From: CAG-452 sp045531335
GTDB lineage: Bacteria; Bacillota; Clostridia; TANB77; CAG-508
NCBI GenBank assembly: GCA_045531335.1
Contig: JAZSDU010000053.1
Coordinates: 1 to 64,000 of the forward strand
Reading direction: 5' to 3'
DNA: 64,000 nucleotides
Shown here one piece after another: positions 35,403 through 44,862 of this stretch. Under the pieces are notes generated by a model. That model saw nothing but the letters and a program-made list of their open reading frames with translations, had not been told where the DNA came from and ran no database searches. Position numbers and translations under genes: made by a program. The first letter of the stretch is position 1. Each line of letters opens with the position of its first letter.

Positions 35403-36923
35403 ATGAGCAGAAGTAGAACTAGAGGAAGAAGATATGATAATGAACCAAAATTAAATTTAAAAAAGGTAGCAGGTGTAATTGTAGCTTTAGCAGTTATAAT
35501 TATGATTATAGTATCAATTGTTAATATAGTTAAAGATAGTGGCGAAAAAGTAGAATCTAAAATTTATACATATTATACAGCTTATGAAAATGGAAAATTT
35601 GGAGTAATTAATAATGAAGGTGAGAAAGTAATAGAACCAACATATGATGATATTATAGCTATACCTAACAGTTCTAAGCCTATATTCATATGTACATATG
35701 ATGTGGATGATATTACTGGTACATATAAAACAAAAGCAGTTAATGAAAAAAATGAAGAAATATTATTAGGATATGAAAAAATTGAAGCAATAGATAATTA
35801 CGATTCAAAACAAAAGATTTGGTATGAAGATAATGTTTTAAGAGTAAGTAAAAATGGGAAATATGGATTAATAAATTTTGATGGACAAGAAATATTACCA
35901 TGCGAGTATGATGAAATAACAGCATTAAAGAGTATTAAAGGCAATTTAATAGTGAAAAAAGCTGGAAATGTTGGCTTGGTAAATGAAAAAGGACAAACTA
36001 TTATAAGTGCACAATACAAAAACGTACTTACTTTAAAAGAAGGGTATAAAAGCGAGTACATTATAGTAAATGAAAACAATCAATATGGATTGATAAGCAC
36101 AAGTGGAACTATATTAATAGAACCAAAATATGAAGCGGTAAAATATTTAAATAGTTCAAATTTATTTGCGATTAAAGAAGCAGGAGTATGGAAAGTAATA
36201 AATACTCAAGATGGTTCAATCTTAGTTGATGGTGGATATGAAGATATTATAGAAGCAAAATCTGAAAACATAATAGTAAAAAAAGATGGGAAACTTGGCG
36301 TTGTAAGTAAGGCAAATGAAGAAAAAATAAAACCACAATATGAAGAGTTAAAATATGCTTTTTCTATTTATTATATAGCTAAAAAAGATGGTAAATATGG
36401 GGTAATAAATTTAGAGAATGCAACAGTTATAAACTTTGAATATATGAATATGGCATATGTAGAGAATGGTGGATTTATACAGGCAGATAAAACAGATACT
36501 GAAACAGTCATATTTGACAACAATTTAGGACAAAAAATAATTGGAATAGTATCAGAAGTAAATACAGATAAAGGTTATATTAAAGTATATGCAAATAATG
36601 AATACAAATATTATAATTTTAAATTAGAGGAAAAGAATTCTGCAGATTTATTAACAACAAATACATTATTCTTAAGTAAAAAAGATGGTAAATATGGATA
36701 TGTAGATAAAACTGGTAAAGTTATAGTAGATTATATTTATGAAGATGGAACTGAACAAAATTCAAAAGGATTTGCTGCAGTAAAAAAATATGGAGTTTGG
36801 GGAAGTATAAATAAAGTAGGAGCTATTTCGCAAGAACCATCGGTTAATTTAGACAATAGCATTTATATAGACTTTATTGGAACATGGCATTTAAGTGATA
36901 ACGGATTATATTATGAAAAATAA
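35403..36923 (+). CDS. Membrane-anchored WG-repeat protein
   Basis: The 506-residue product starts with a basic stretch (SRSRTRGRRYD), one membrane helix (about residues 22-42, VAGVIVALAVIIMIIVSIVNIV) and then an extracytoplasmic chain of WG-type beta repeats, seen as recurring GKFGVINNEGEKVI, GKYGLINFDGQEIL, GNVGLVNEKGQTII, NQYGLISTSGTILI and KYGYVDKTGKVIV. WG repeats are thought to mediate binding; no enzyme motif is present. TAAGGAGG precedes the ATG. Function unknown. Confidence 0.85.
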   Translation: MSRSRTRGRRYDNEPKLNLKKVAGVIVALAVIIMIIVSIVNIVKDSGEKVESKIYTYYTAYENGKFGVINNEGEKVIEPTYDDIIAIPNSSKPIFICTYDVDDITGTYKTKAVNEKNEEILLGYEKIEAIDNYDSKQKIWYEDNVLRVSKNGKYGLINFDGQEILPCEYDEITALKSIKGNLIVKKAGNVGLVNEKGQTIISAQYKNVLTLKEGYKSEYIIVNENNQYGLISTSGTILIEPKYEAVKYLNSSNLFAIKEAGVWKVINTQDGSILVDGGYEDIIEAKSENIIVKKDGKLGVVSKANEEKIKPQYEELKYAFSIYYIAKKDGKYGVINLENATVINFEYMNMAYVENGGFIQADKTDTETVIFDNNLGQKIIGIVSEVNTDKGYIKVYANNEYKYYNFKLEEKNSADLLTTNTLFLSKKDGKYGYVDKTGKVIVDYIYEDGTEQNSKGFAAVKKYGVWGSINKVGAISQEPSVNLDNSIYIDFIGTWHLSDNGLYYEK

Positions 36924-36943
36924 GAAAATTAATTAGGAAAATT

Positions 36944-37016
36944 GTAGGGGCTGGCGTCCCCGACAGCCCGAAACGACAAAATATATGCGGGTCGCCGAGG
37001 ACGCCAAGGCCCCTAC
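36944..37016. repeat. Inverted REP pair (BIME-like)
   Basis: GTAG-GGGCTGGCGTCCCCGACAGCCC at the left, GGGTCGCCGAGGACGCCAAGGCCC-CTAC at the right, between the WG gene and the next gene. Confidence 0.8.
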
Positions 37017-37050
37017 AGCGTTATAAAATAAACTAAAGAGGAGAAGATAA

Positions 37051-38310
37051 ATGGAACTAAAAATAAAATATCAATACACATATTTTATAAAACCATTTTT
37101 AATTGAAGAGAAAAAATATGAAAAATATTTATTAAGTTTAATAAAAAATAAAAGTTACAAACTAAAGATTTTTGAAAAAGAAAGAGACTTAAACCTATAT
37201 TCATATTTTATAAAAAACATAAGAGAATATTTTTTTCCAACATTTGAGTTTGATAAAGAAAAAATAAGAGATTTTGAAAATATGATAGATTCTCTTAAAG
37301 CAAAAAAACTTTCAAAATTGCATTGTAATATTTTTGAATATAATTTTGATAAAAAAATACAAGGAAAGATAGATGAAAAAGAGGGAATATTTTTTAATAT
37401 TGATAAGATAGAAATTGTATGTTTAGATACAGGGGTATGCTTTTTAGTTATAAAAACAAATTTAGAAAATAGCGAAAACTTTTCTGAATTATTAAATTTT
37501 AATTATAAATTTAAAGACATAAATTCTGATTTCGCAAAACTAAGAGAATTTAATAATATTAAGATACAAACAGATAAATTTAACAACATGAATGAATTAT
37601 CAAATTTTATAGATAATATTATTGGAGTAAAAAACGATTCTATAGGATTAAAAGATGTAGATTTATATAACAAAAGATTTTTTGTATATACATATAGTTG
37701 TATTGATCAAGATGCATGGAATAATGAAGAGGATTTTAAAAATATAGAAGGTGACTTTTTAAAATATAGTAATGTCTTATCAAATAACAATACAGTGGAT
37801 TTAAATTTAAAAGAATTAGATAAGAACATACAAAATATAGAACAGTTTAAATATTCAAGATTTGGATTTACAAAGCAAAGTGCAAGTTTGATTACATCTA
37901 GTATAGATATTAATAATTATACTAAATTGTTATTTGATTATGAAAATGAATATTTATATACATTATTAATAAGCCTATATCAACGAATATATTTGAAAAA
38001 ACTTGAAAATAGTTTTAAAAGTAAAAAAGATATTAGTATAGTTAGAAATAAATTTACTAAATTCACAAAAGAGATTTGGTTAAATGAAATTACTAATTCC
38101 CTAACAGGAACCGTTTTTTATAATAAATGGAGAGAAGTTTTTGAACTTCAAGAAATTTATGGTGAAATAAAAAACAGATATGATGTAATTTATAAAGACC
38201 TTAATATAGAGAATGAGAACATTTTAAATAAGATTGTATTAATAGCATTAATAGTATCAATTATATTAAATGTATTTAATTTGATTGTAATAAATAATAT
38301 GCAGAGGTGA
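37051..38310 (+). CDS. Unrecognised protein with a C-terminal membrane helix
   Basis: The 419-residue product is rich in Lys, Asn, Ile and Phe. A single clear hydrophobic segment lies at the very end (about residues 394-414, IVLIALIVSIILNVFNLIVI), so it is probably tail-anchored. The preceding region (about 290-385; YENEYLYTLLISLYQRIYLKKLE) is predicted helical. I recognise no family. AGAGGAGAAG precedes the ATG. It ends 4 bases before acpS and its final codons contain the acpS ribosome binding site, so the two are coupled. Confidence 0.8.
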   Translation: MELKIKYQYTYFIKPFLIEEKKYEKYLLSLIKNKSYKLKIFEKERDLNLYSYFIKNIREYFFPTFEFDKEKIRDFENMIDSLKAKKLSKLHCNIFEYNFDKKIQGKIDEKEGIFFNIDKIEIVCLDTGVCFLVIKTNLENSENFSELLNFNYKFKDINSDFAKLREFNNIKIQTDKFNNMNELSNFIDNIIGVKNDSIGLKDVDLYNKRFFVYTYSCIDQDAWNNEEDFKNIEGDFLKYSNVLSNNNTVDLNLKELDKNIQNIEQFKYSRFGFTKQSASLITSSIDINNYTKLLFDYENEYLYTLLISLYQRIYLKKLENSFKSKKDISIVRNKFTKFTKEIWLNEITNSLTGTVFYNKWREVFELQEIYGEIKNRYDVIYKDLNIENENILNKIVLIALIVSIILNVFNLIVINNMQR

Positions 38311-38314
38311 AAAA

Positions 38315-38692
38315 ATGAAAGTGCTTTGTGGTACAGATATAATAGAAATAAGTAGAATAAAAGAATCAATAGAAAGATCAGGAGAGAAGTTTACTAATAT
38401 TCTTTTTACACCTACTGAAATAGAATATTGTGAAAGTAAAAGAAATGCAAAATATTATCATTATGCAGGAAGATTTGCTGCAAAAGAAGCAATTTTCAAA
38501 GCAGTATCACCACTACTAAAAAACAAATTTGACATATCATGGCATAATGCAGAAGTTATTAATGATGAAAATGGAAACCCACAAATCAATTTCTTAGATA
38601 TAAAATTAAGGAAAATAAAAAACATAGATATTTCAATATCACATTGTAAGGAATATGCTGTTGCTACAGTTGTAGTAATGGTAGAAGAATAG
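38315..38692 (+). CDS. acpS: Holo-[acyl-carrier-protein] synthase
   Basis: AcpS moves 4'-phosphopantetheine from CoA to the acyl carrier protein. The 125-residue protein has both signatures: GTDIIEISRIKESIER with the metal Asp, and YYHYAGRFAAKEAIFKAV with the catalytic Glu and Lys; ISISHCKEYAVATVVV closes the fold. It heads the run acpS, tatD, DUF1292, metalloprotease-like lipoprotein. Confidence 0.96.
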   Translation: MKVLCGTDIIEISRIKESIERSGEKFTNILFTPTEIEYCESKRNAKYYHYAGRFAAKEAIFKAVSPLLKNKFDISWHNAEVINDENGNPQINFLDIKLRKIKNIDISISHCKEYAVATVVVMVEE

Positions 38693-38700
38693 AGGTAGAG

Positions 38701-39471
38701 ATGGAATTTTTTGATTCACATGCACATTATAATGATGAAAGATTTGAAGAAGATAGAGATAAATTAGTTAAAAAAATATATAATGAAGGTGTTACTAAAA
38801 TAATAAATGCAGGATATAGTTTAGAATCTTCTAAAGAGGCCATTAAAATAGCTGAAGACTATGAGTTTATGTGTGCAACTGCAGGCATTTCTCCAAATGA
38901 TATAGACAATTTTAAAAAAGAAGACTTACTAGAAATAGAAAATTTAGCAAAGAACAAAAAAGTTGTTGCTATTGGAGAAATAGGATTAGATTATTATTGG
39001 AACAAAGAAAATAAAGAATTGCAAAAGCAAGTTTTTAAAGCTCAAATAGAAATAGCAAACAGATTAGATTTACCAATAGTTATTCATACAAGAGAAGCTA
39101 TATACGATACTTTAGATATATTAAAAAATAATAAATGTAATAAAAAAGGTGTGTTTCATTGCTGCCCATTAAATGTAGATTTGGTTAGAGAAGGATTAAA
39201 ATTAGGATTTTATATATCGTTTGCGGGTCCAATAACTTTTAAAAATTCTAAAAATGCAGAAGAAATAATAAAAATGGTGCCGCTAGATAAAATACTTATA
39301 GAAACAGATTCTCCATATCTTAGTCCAGAACCATTAAGAGGGCGAAGAAATGATTCAAGAAATGTAAAATATATGGCTCAGAAAATAGCAGATGTAAAAG
39401 GAATAACATTAGAAGAAGTGTCAAAAGCAACTTATAAAAATGCAGAAAAGTTGTTATTAAATAATAAATAA
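38701..39471 (+). CDS. TatD-family metal-dependent hydrolase
   Basis: The 256-residue product is a TIM-barrel TatD-like nuclease/hydrolase: FFDSHAHYNDERFEEDRD (HxH), AIGEIGLDYYWNKENKELQ (metal Glu), IVIHTREA, GVFHCC and ETDSPYLSPEPLRGRRN. Members have 3'-5' DNase activity and act in DNA quality control. Start ATG 38701 follows AGAGGTAGAG. It lies nine bases after acpS. Confidence 0.94.
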   Translation: MEFFDSHAHYNDERFEEDRDKLVKKIYNEGVTKIINAGYSLESSKEAIKIAEDYEFMCATAGISPNDIDNFKKEDLLEIENLAKNKKVVAIGEIGLDYYWNKENKELQKQVFKAQIEIANRLDLPIVIHTREAIYDTLDILKNNKCNKKGVFHCCPLNVDLVREGLKLGFYISFAGPITFKNSKNAEEIIKMVPLDKILIETDSPYLSPEPLRGRRNDSRNVKYMAQKIADVKGITLEEVSKATYKNAEKLLLNNK

Positions 39472-39483
39472 GGAGAAATATAA

Positions 39484-39747
39484 ATGGAAGAAAAAGATTA
39501 TATATATGTATATGATAAAAAAGGTAAAAAACAAAAAATGGAATTAGTTGCAAAAGTAGAAATACCAGAAGATCCATATCAATATATAGTTTACAAAGAA
39601 CCAAGTAAAAAAATACCATTATATATAGCAAAATTAAAATTAGCTCGAGGAATAACAGCACTAGAAACTAATATATCACAGGAAGAAAAGGATATAGTTA
39701 TTAGTGCAATAAAAAAAGAATTATTGGAGGAAGGCAATGAATTATAA
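39484..39747 (+). CDS. DUF1292 protein
   Basis: The 87-residue product is a DUF1292 member: YIYVYDKKGKKQKMELVAKVEI followed by YQYIVYKEP and LYIAKLK, ending in a charged helix. The family is small, cytosolic and of unknown function, common in Bacillota next to housekeeping genes. AAGGAGAAATATAA precedes the ATG. Its 3' end overlaps the next gene by 11 bases. Confidence 0.85.
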   Translation: MEEKDYIYVYDKKGKKQKMELVAKVEIPEDPYQYIVYKEPSKKIPLYIAKLKLARGITALETNISQEEKDIVISAIKKELLEEGNEL

Positions 39748-41356
39748 TAATATAAAAGTATGTGAAGATCATGAAAAAGTACATATACCAGACAATCTTT
39801 TGACAAAACTGTGGAATGGTTTATTTAAAGTTCTTTGTGTTGTAGGACCAATAGCACTTACATTTACATCATGTTCAGGAGAAAAGGACGTTAAAAAGAA
39901 TATTGAAGAAACAACTATACCAAAGGTTGAAACTAAAGTAGATAAGAATGCTTATAACGATATAGAAGATAAAATAGTTATTCCTGAACGAGAATCTACT
40001 ACATTAGAAGAATATGAAGAAACTACTACATCAAGAGGAACAGAAGCAGAAAGACCTGTTAATAAAGAAGAAAATGGTGTTGTAAAGTATAATGAATTAT
40101 TAAATAAAATGAATGCTGAACTTGCTAAAAAGAATTTTTCAAAAGAGGCTAATCAAGCATTTAAAAGAGTATTAGACAAACTATATAAAAATTATCCTAC
40201 TTGGCAAGGAGCATATAAAGATTTACCACCAGTAGAAGAATATATACAAAATAATTTAATAGATACTATAAAAAATATAAATTCAATAACTATTTATGAT
40301 GCTGAGTCAGAAATAGGTAAAAAATTGCTAGAACAAGGTCAGGCTCTAGGACAAACAGACTCAGAGGGTAATATAACAATGATATTTAAAGGCGGAACAG
40401 AAGAAAATGATGATATAGAAAGAACATTTCATGAAATAATACATTGTAAACAAATACAAATATTATTCAACCAAGAATATTTTAAAGATAATGAAGAATT
40501 AAGATTATTAATGCTAGAAGGAAGCACAACATTTCATCAAAAATTTGTAAATCCTTTAGATGTAAAAGTAGGTGGAACATGGACGATATCAAATGAAGCA
40601 GGAACTTCTACACTTAACTATAATAAAGATAATTGTTTAGGTTATTTAGTAGAACTTAACGCATTTGAAAATCTAGTATATCTTGCTGGATATGATACAA
40701 TGGACAAAGTTGAAAAAGGAGAAATATCTCTTTCAGAATTAAAAGAAACAATTGCAAAAAATTATGGTCAAGACAAATCAAATAAAATATGGAATACTAT
40801 GCACAAGTGGTATAGTGCATACAATGAAAATTGGCAATCTGATGAAGCATATCAAGCTGGTATTGAATTACAAAATCTATATTTAGAGTGTGTCGAACAG
40901 GATATAAATAAATTAAAACCAAACCAAGTTAAACAATTTATGGATGTTTATAGAAATTATAAATTAAAAAATCTAGCACAAATAGAAAATTCTAATGGAG
41001 AAAATATAACAAATCAAGTTTTCGATATTGATAAGCTAGATGACTTAATGGTAGAAAAAGTAATGGAAGCAAATGAAATATATTTTACTCCAAATAAAGA
41101 AATGAATAAAATGGCAATAAAAAGTGTATTATATGCAAGCAATAAAGCCTATTATGATACTAGTGGAATATATGAAGATGTCTATTTACCAACTACTATA
41201 AAGGGTACAAACTACAAATATGCTGGTAATGGAAATTTAATTATTACATATACAGATAAATATGGTGAAACTATAAATGTAGGAATAACATTTGACGAAA
41301 ACAGTATAAAGGAAATAAAAGAAATAGAAACACGAGAAAACAGCTTAGAAATATAA
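39737..41356 (+). CDS. Predicted lipoprotein with a gluzincin-type HExxH motif
   Basis: The 539-residue product has a 24-residue polar start, a hydrophobic stretch (about 28-45) and a Cys in LTFTSCSGEKD (about residue 46) that resembles a lipobox, although -3 is Phe. After a Thr/Glu-rich linker, a zinc-protease motif appears: HEIIH (H232, E233, H236) with Glu261 in MLEGSTTFH as the likely third ligand (HExxH-24-E). The family is not recognised beyond that. GGAGG at 39726-39730 supports this ATG. Likely role: surface-anchored metallopeptidase. Confidence 0.75.
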   Translation: MNYNNIKVCEDHEKVHIPDNLLTKLWNGLFKVLCVVGPIALTFTSCSGEKDVKKNIEETTIPKVETKVDKNAYNDIEDKIVIPERESTTLEEYEETTTSRGTEAERPVNKEENGVVKYNELLNKMNAELAKKNFSKEANQAFKRVLDKLYKNYPTWQGAYKDLPPVEEYIQNNLIDTIKNINSITIYDAESEIGKKLLEQGQALGQTDSEGNITMIFKGGTEENDDIERTFHEIIHCKQIQILFNQEYFKDNEELRLLMLEGSTTFHQKFVNPLDVKVGGTWTISNEAGTSTLNYNKDNCLGYLVELNAFENLVYLAGYDTMDKVEKGEISLSELKETIAKNYGQDKSNKIWNTMHKWYSAYNENWQSDEAYQAGIELQNLYLECVEQDINKLKPNQVKQFMDVYRNYKLKNLAQIENSNGENITNQVFDIDKLDDLMVEKVMEANEIYFTPNKEMNKMAIKSVLYASNKAYYDTSGIYEDVYLPTTIKGTNYKYAGNGNLIITYTDKYGETINVGITFDENSIKEIKEIETRENSLEI

Positions 41357-41361
41357 ATAAT

Positions 41362-41399
41362 AAAAAACAAATCTACTTTAAAAGTAGATTTGTTTTTTT
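41362..41399 (+). terminator. Terminator of the acpS-tatD operon
   Basis: AAAACAAATCTACTT pairs with AAGTAGATTTGTTTT around a short loop and ends in a T run. Confidence 0.9.
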
Positions 41400-41411
41400 A
41401 TGTTACTTAGA

Positions 41412-41440
41412 TTGACAAAATTGGTACTTTATGGTATATT
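41412..41440 (+). promoter_or_regulatory. Promoter of the Big2/C39-like gene
   Basis: TTGACA (41412-41417) and TATATT (41435-41440), 17-base spacer. A small stem (TGCCT 41458-41462 with AGGCA 41473-41477) lies in the 80-base leader. Confidence 0.7.
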
Positions 41441-41517
41441 ATAAATAGGAGAGATATTGCCTAAAATTTTAAAGGCACAAAAACATATATATTTATATAT
41501 ATTTGGAGGTGGTTTTT

Positions 41518-42975
41518 ATGGAAATAGTTTTCGATAAAACAAAGAAAATTTTACTAACCTTAATTTTAACATTAGTATTCATAAGCCTTGGTACAACAAT
41601 ATTTGCAGCAGATCCATTTCACTTAAATGCAACTGCAATAGTTATGTATCAAGAAAGAAGATTTAGTTTAGGAGCAAATAAAAGTAATGTGAAATATGAA
41701 AGTAGTAATGAAAAAATTGCCACAGTTGATAGTAGTGGATTAATTACAGCGAAAAGAATAGGTATAGCAACCATAACAGCAACAGCACCAAATGGAGAAA
41801 CTGCAACATGTAAAGTTAGAGTTAAAATGCAAACTAGATTAATAGATAAAATAAGAGGTGCTGGGTTAAGTATAAGTTCAGCAACTGTTTATAAAGATAT
41901 GAACTTTGTAATTTACAATGAACTAACTTATAATAATTGTAAGATAAGAGAATGGAAAAGTAGCAATGAAAATATAGTATTTATTGGTAGCAGTAGTAAC
42001 TACTATGCCAGAATGACTGCTAAAGCGCCTGGAACAGCAGTAATAACAGCAACAACTTCAAAAGGTTATGATATAAATGTTAACATAGTAGTTAAAGAAC
42101 CAGACACAGAAGCAGCAACACCACAACAAACAACACAACCTCAGACAGTTGCAGTAACAGGAATTACTTTAAATAAAACTTCAGCAACTATTGAAAAAGG
42201 GGAAACATTAAATTTAACAGCAACAGTAAGTCCAAACAATGCAACAAATAAAACTATAACATGGACAAGCAACAAGACAGACATAGCAACAGTAGATTCA
42301 AGTGGAAAAGTAACAGCAAAAGCCGCAGGAACAGCAACAATAACAGCAAAAGCAAATGATGGAAGTAATAAAACAAAAACTTGTACAATTACAGTAACTG
42401 ATCCATATTTGTATACAAATACAGATTATCAACAGATCTATAGTTCTTTAGATTATAATAAAGATAAAAAGAATACTGGTATATATGGTCCTACTAAGCT
42501 TAATGATAATTATACTATAGCTATTAAAAAAGATAAATTAAACAGTGTATTAAAAACAATTAACAGTGAGAATATATATAAACAAAGTATAGGCGGAATT
42601 TATTGTAATAGAGTTGCTACATATCAACTATATATGTTATTAGGAAAGATAAGTGAAGATGATGCCTATAAATGGGATGCCGACAATGGAGAGTACGATG
42701 TGGCAGGAGTAGATGATATACGATATGATACAGAAGCTAATACTTTGGCTAAAATTAAAAAATGGATAGATGCAAAAAAACCAGTAAAATTACATGTTAA
42801 ATCAAATACAGGAGAACATTGGGTAACTGTAGTTGGATATAAAGGTAATGGAACAAATAAAAGTGATTTTCTAATTTTAGGTAGCCAATTTGGAACACTT
42901 CAAACTATAAGTTCTTCATATAATGAAGCAATGAATGGATTATATAGCGACTGTTGGGCTAAAGTATATAACTAA
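41518..42975 (+). CDS. Secreted Big2-domain protein with a C39-like cysteine peptidase domain
   Basis: The 485-residue product has a signal peptide (ILLTLILTLVFISLGTTIFA, cleavage near residue 30), three Big2 immunoglobulin-like domains (about 35-105, 108-200 and 212-298; the last reads ITLNKTSATIEKGETLNLT) and a C-terminal papain/C39-like domain with Cys363 (IYCNRVATYQLYM) and His434 (GEHWVTVVGY). It may cleave peptides or peptidoglycan at the cell surface. TTTGGAGGTGG supports ATG 41518; the TTG at 41503 overlaps that site. Confidence 0.82.
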   Translation: MEIVFDKTKKILLTLILTLVFISLGTTIFAADPFHLNATAIVMYQERRFSLGANKSNVKYESSNEKIATVDSSGLITAKRIGIATITATAPNGETATCKVRVKMQTRLIDKIRGAGLSISSATVYKDMNFVIYNELTYNNCKIREWKSSNENIVFIGSSSNYYARMTAKAPGTAVITATTSKGYDINVNIVVKEPDTEAATPQQTTQPQTVAVTGITLNKTSATIEKGETLNLTATVSPNNATNKTITWTSNKTDIATVDSSGKVTAKAAGTATITAKANDGSNKTKTCTITVTDPYLYTNTDYQQIYSSLDYNKDKKNTGIYGPTKLNDNYTIAIKKDKLNSVLKTINSENIYKQSIGGIYCNRVATYQLYMLLGKISEDDAYKWDADNGEYDVAGVDDIRYDTEANTLAKIKKWIDAKKPVKLHVKSNTGEHWVTVVGYKGNGTNKSDFLILGSQFGTLQTISSSYNEAMNGLYSDCWAKVYN

Positions 42976-42991
42976 ATAAAAACAAACAAAG

Positions 42992-43019
42992 AAGATGCAA
43001 TTGGAAACAATTGCATCTT
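42992..43019. terminator. Terminator between convergent Big2 and lemA genes
   Basis: AAGATGCAATTG and CAATTGCATCTT form a 12-bp stem with a GAAA loop, followed by TGTTATTTTTA. Confidence 0.85.
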
Positions 43020-43036
43020 TGTTATTTTTATTTAGT

Positions 43037-43588
43037 TTATTTACCAAAATCAACTTTAACGTTTTTTCTAGCTTCTTCACTTTCAACTTTGAATAATTCT
43101 TCAGGTTTGAAACCAAACATTGAAGCAATTATGTTTGAAGGAACAACTTCTAATTTTGTGTTATACATTGTAACACTGTCATTATAGAATTGTCTTGAGA
43201 ATGATATTTTGTTTTCTGTGTTTTGTAATTCTTGTTGTAATTCAGAAAAGTTTTGATTTGCTTTTAAATCTGGATAATTTTCAGATACTGCCATAATTGT
43301 TTTTAATGCTCCTGAAAGTTCGTTATCAAGATTTGCTTTTTCTGCAACACTACCTGCATTTGCCCATGATGTTCTAAGTTCTGCAACTTTAGTTAGAACT
43401 CCTTCTTCATGTTCCATATAACCTTTTACTGTTTCTACTAAATTTGGAATTAAATCAAATCTTCTTTGTAATTGAACATCTATTTGACTCCAAGAATTTT
43501 TTACTTTTTGTCTTAATCTAACTAAATTATTATAAATTCCAATTACTGCAACAACTAATATTGCTAGTATAACTAATGCTATCCACAT
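43037..43588 (-). CDS. LemA family protein
   Basis: The 183-residue product has an N-terminal membrane helix (MWIALVILAILVVAVIGIY) followed by the LemA helical core: LVRLRQKVKNSWSQIDVQLQRRFDLIPNLVETVKGYMEHE and KISFSRQFYNDSVTMYN. LemA proteins are of unclear function, exposed at the membrane. AGGAGG precedes the ATG. It stands alone on the minus strand between two terminators or promoters. Confidence 0.95.
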   Translation of the reverse strand: MWIALVILAILVVAVIGIYNNLVRLRQKVKNSWSQIDVQLQRRFDLIPNLVETVKGYMEHEEGVLTKVAELRTSWANAGSVAEKANLDNELSGALKTIMAVSENYPDLKANQNFSELQQELQNTENKISFSRQFYNDSVTMYNTKLEVVPSNIIASMFGFKPEELFKVESEEARKNVKVDFGK

Positions 43589-43751
43589 ACTAATAACCTC
43601 CTATTTAATAATATTATAGTTTGATTATAGCATAACAAAAAAATCATATCAATAAATTAATTAAATAAATTGTTGTTTATACAAAAACATGCATATTTTA
43701 GTACAAGCAGCATATAATAATATAGATAAATGCAGTAAAAATTTTCCAAAT

Positions 43752-43780
43752 TTGACAAATTATTTAAAAAGTAGTATAAT
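43752..43780 (+). promoter_or_regulatory. Promoter of the G5/3D-domain gene
   Basis: TTGACA (43752-43757) and TATAAT (43775-43780), 17-base spacer: a consensus promoter. Confidence 0.8.
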
Positions 43781-43807
43781 TAAAGAGATCGCTTGAAGGA
43801 GGGATTT

Positions 43808-44731
43808 ATGAATAAAGTAAAAAATACATCTATATCGTACAGAAAAGTTATAGCAATAAGTGTAGTTTTTATAATAATCTTAGGGATATCAGTAATTGCG
43901 GGAAATGTTAAATTAAATAATGTAAAAATTAAATTCTCAAACAATCACGAAATTACTGTATTAACATCAAAAACAAAAGTATCTGAAATATTACAAGAAA
44001 ACCATATAATGATATCATCAGATGAGACAGTAATACCTACAACTACTGAAGATATAACAGATACAAAAACAATTATAATTACAAAAGTAGGAGAAGAACC
44101 TACTAAAATAGCTAAAGTATCAGAAGAAGAATTAAATAATAATATAGATGAAATAGCTGAAAACTATTCAAACATTACAGAAGAAATTGTTACTGTACAA
44201 GAAGAAATACCATTTGAAACAATAACAAAAGATGTTTCAAACGGAAGTGAAACAACAAATAAAGTAATACAATCAGGTAGAAATGGTATTAGAGAAGTGA
44301 CTTATAAAGTAAAATATAAAGAAGATGTAGAAATTGAAAGAATAGAATTATCATCTAAAATCATAAAAGAACCAGTAAATAAGATAGTTCAAATTCAAAC
44401 AAAAGTTACATCAAGATACTCTTCTAGAGGAGCAGCTGTTACAACAGCATCTTCTGGTAGATACAAAGTAACAGCATATTGCGCATGTGTTAAATGCTGC
44501 GGAAAGACAAATGGTATAACAGCATCAGGAACAAAAGCTACAGCAAATAGAACAGTTGCTGCACCAAGTTCATTCGCATTTGGAACAAAAATAGTGATGA
44601 ATGGTCAAACTTATGTAGTAGAAGATAGAGGTGGAGCAATACAAGGTAATAGAATAGACCTTTATATGAATTCACATTCAGAAGCTTTAGCTTGGGGTGT
44701 AAGATATTTAGATGTAGAAGTATTAAATTAA
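43808..44731 (+). CDS. G5 and 3D domain cell-wall protein (YabE-like)
   Basis: The 307-residue product has an N-terminal membrane helix (VIAISVVFIIILGISVIAG), a DUF348-like ubiquitin-fold unit (about 35-90; ITVLTSKTKVSEILQENHI), a G5 domain (about 115-195; VTVQEEIPFETITKDV) and a C-terminal 3D domain (about 215-307) with YKVTAYCACVKCCGKTNGITASGTKA and VEDRGGAIQGNRIDLYMNSH, whose Asp residues define the domain. Members are lytic transglycosylase-like or Rpf-like cell-wall enzymes. GGAGGG fixes ATG 43808. Confidence 0.9.
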   Translation: MNKVKNTSISYRKVIAISVVFIIILGISVIAGNVKLNNVKIKFSNNHEITVLTSKTKVSEILQENHIMISSDETVIPTTTEDITDTKTIIITKVGEEPTKIAKVSEEELNNNIDEIAENYSNITEEIVTVQEEIPFETITKDVSNGSETTNKVIQSGRNGIREVTYKVKYKEDVEIERIELSSKIIKEPVNKIVQIQTKVTSRYSSRGAAVTTASSGRYKVTAYCACVKCCGKTNGITASGTKATANRTVAAPSSFAFGTKIVMNGQTYVVEDRGGAIQGNRIDLYMNSHSEALAWGVRYLDVEVLN

Positions 44732-44754
44732 AAACAAGAATATATTTACAAATA

Positions 44755-44783
44755 TTGACATATAATAAAATATAAGTTATAAT
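44755..44783 (+). promoter_or_regulatory. Promoter of a small antisense-like RNA
   Basis: TTGACA (44755-44760), 17 bases, TATAAT (44778-44783). No protein gene follows; a terminator lies only about 40 bases beyond the predicted start. Confidence 0.75.
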
Positions 44784-44798
44784 AAATATAGCTTAAGC

Positions 44799-44822
44799 GA
44801 CAAAGTTGTTTATTAAAAAACA
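44799..44822 (+). repeat. Direct repeat, antitoxin copy
   Basis: 24 bases that match 44920-44944 at 22 of 25 aligned positions. Both substitutions are T here versus C there, so the RNA U would still pair with G in the peptide message. Confidence 0.75.
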
Positions 44823-44824
44823 TA

Positions 44825-44857
44825 AAAAAGACTAGGAGTGCATGTCCTAGTCTTTTT
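44825..44857. terminator. Shared bidirectional terminator of the toxin-antitoxin locus
   Basis: AAAAAGACTAGGA and TCCTAGTCTTTTT form a perfect 13-bp stem with a 7-base loop; T runs follow in both directions. Confidence 0.9.
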
Positions 44858-44862
44858 CCTTT

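Larger units (their letters stand above)
44790..44858 (+). ncRNA. Candidate antitoxin RNA of a type I toxin-antitoxin locus
   Basis: A consensus promoter, a predicted start near 44790 and a strong terminator at 44825-44857 define a transcript of about 70 bases with no useful reading frame. It contains GACAAAGTTG at 44799-44808 and continues to 44822 as a near-copy of 44920-44944, the region over the start codon of the convergent peptide gene. RNA from here would pair with that message for about 24 bases with two G-U pairs and one bulge. Confidence 0.65.

Noticed and set aside
41441..41517. Riboswitch (for example c-di-GMP) in the leader of the Big2/C39 gene
   Set aside because: Only a 5-bp stem is present and the leader is too short for a known aptamer.
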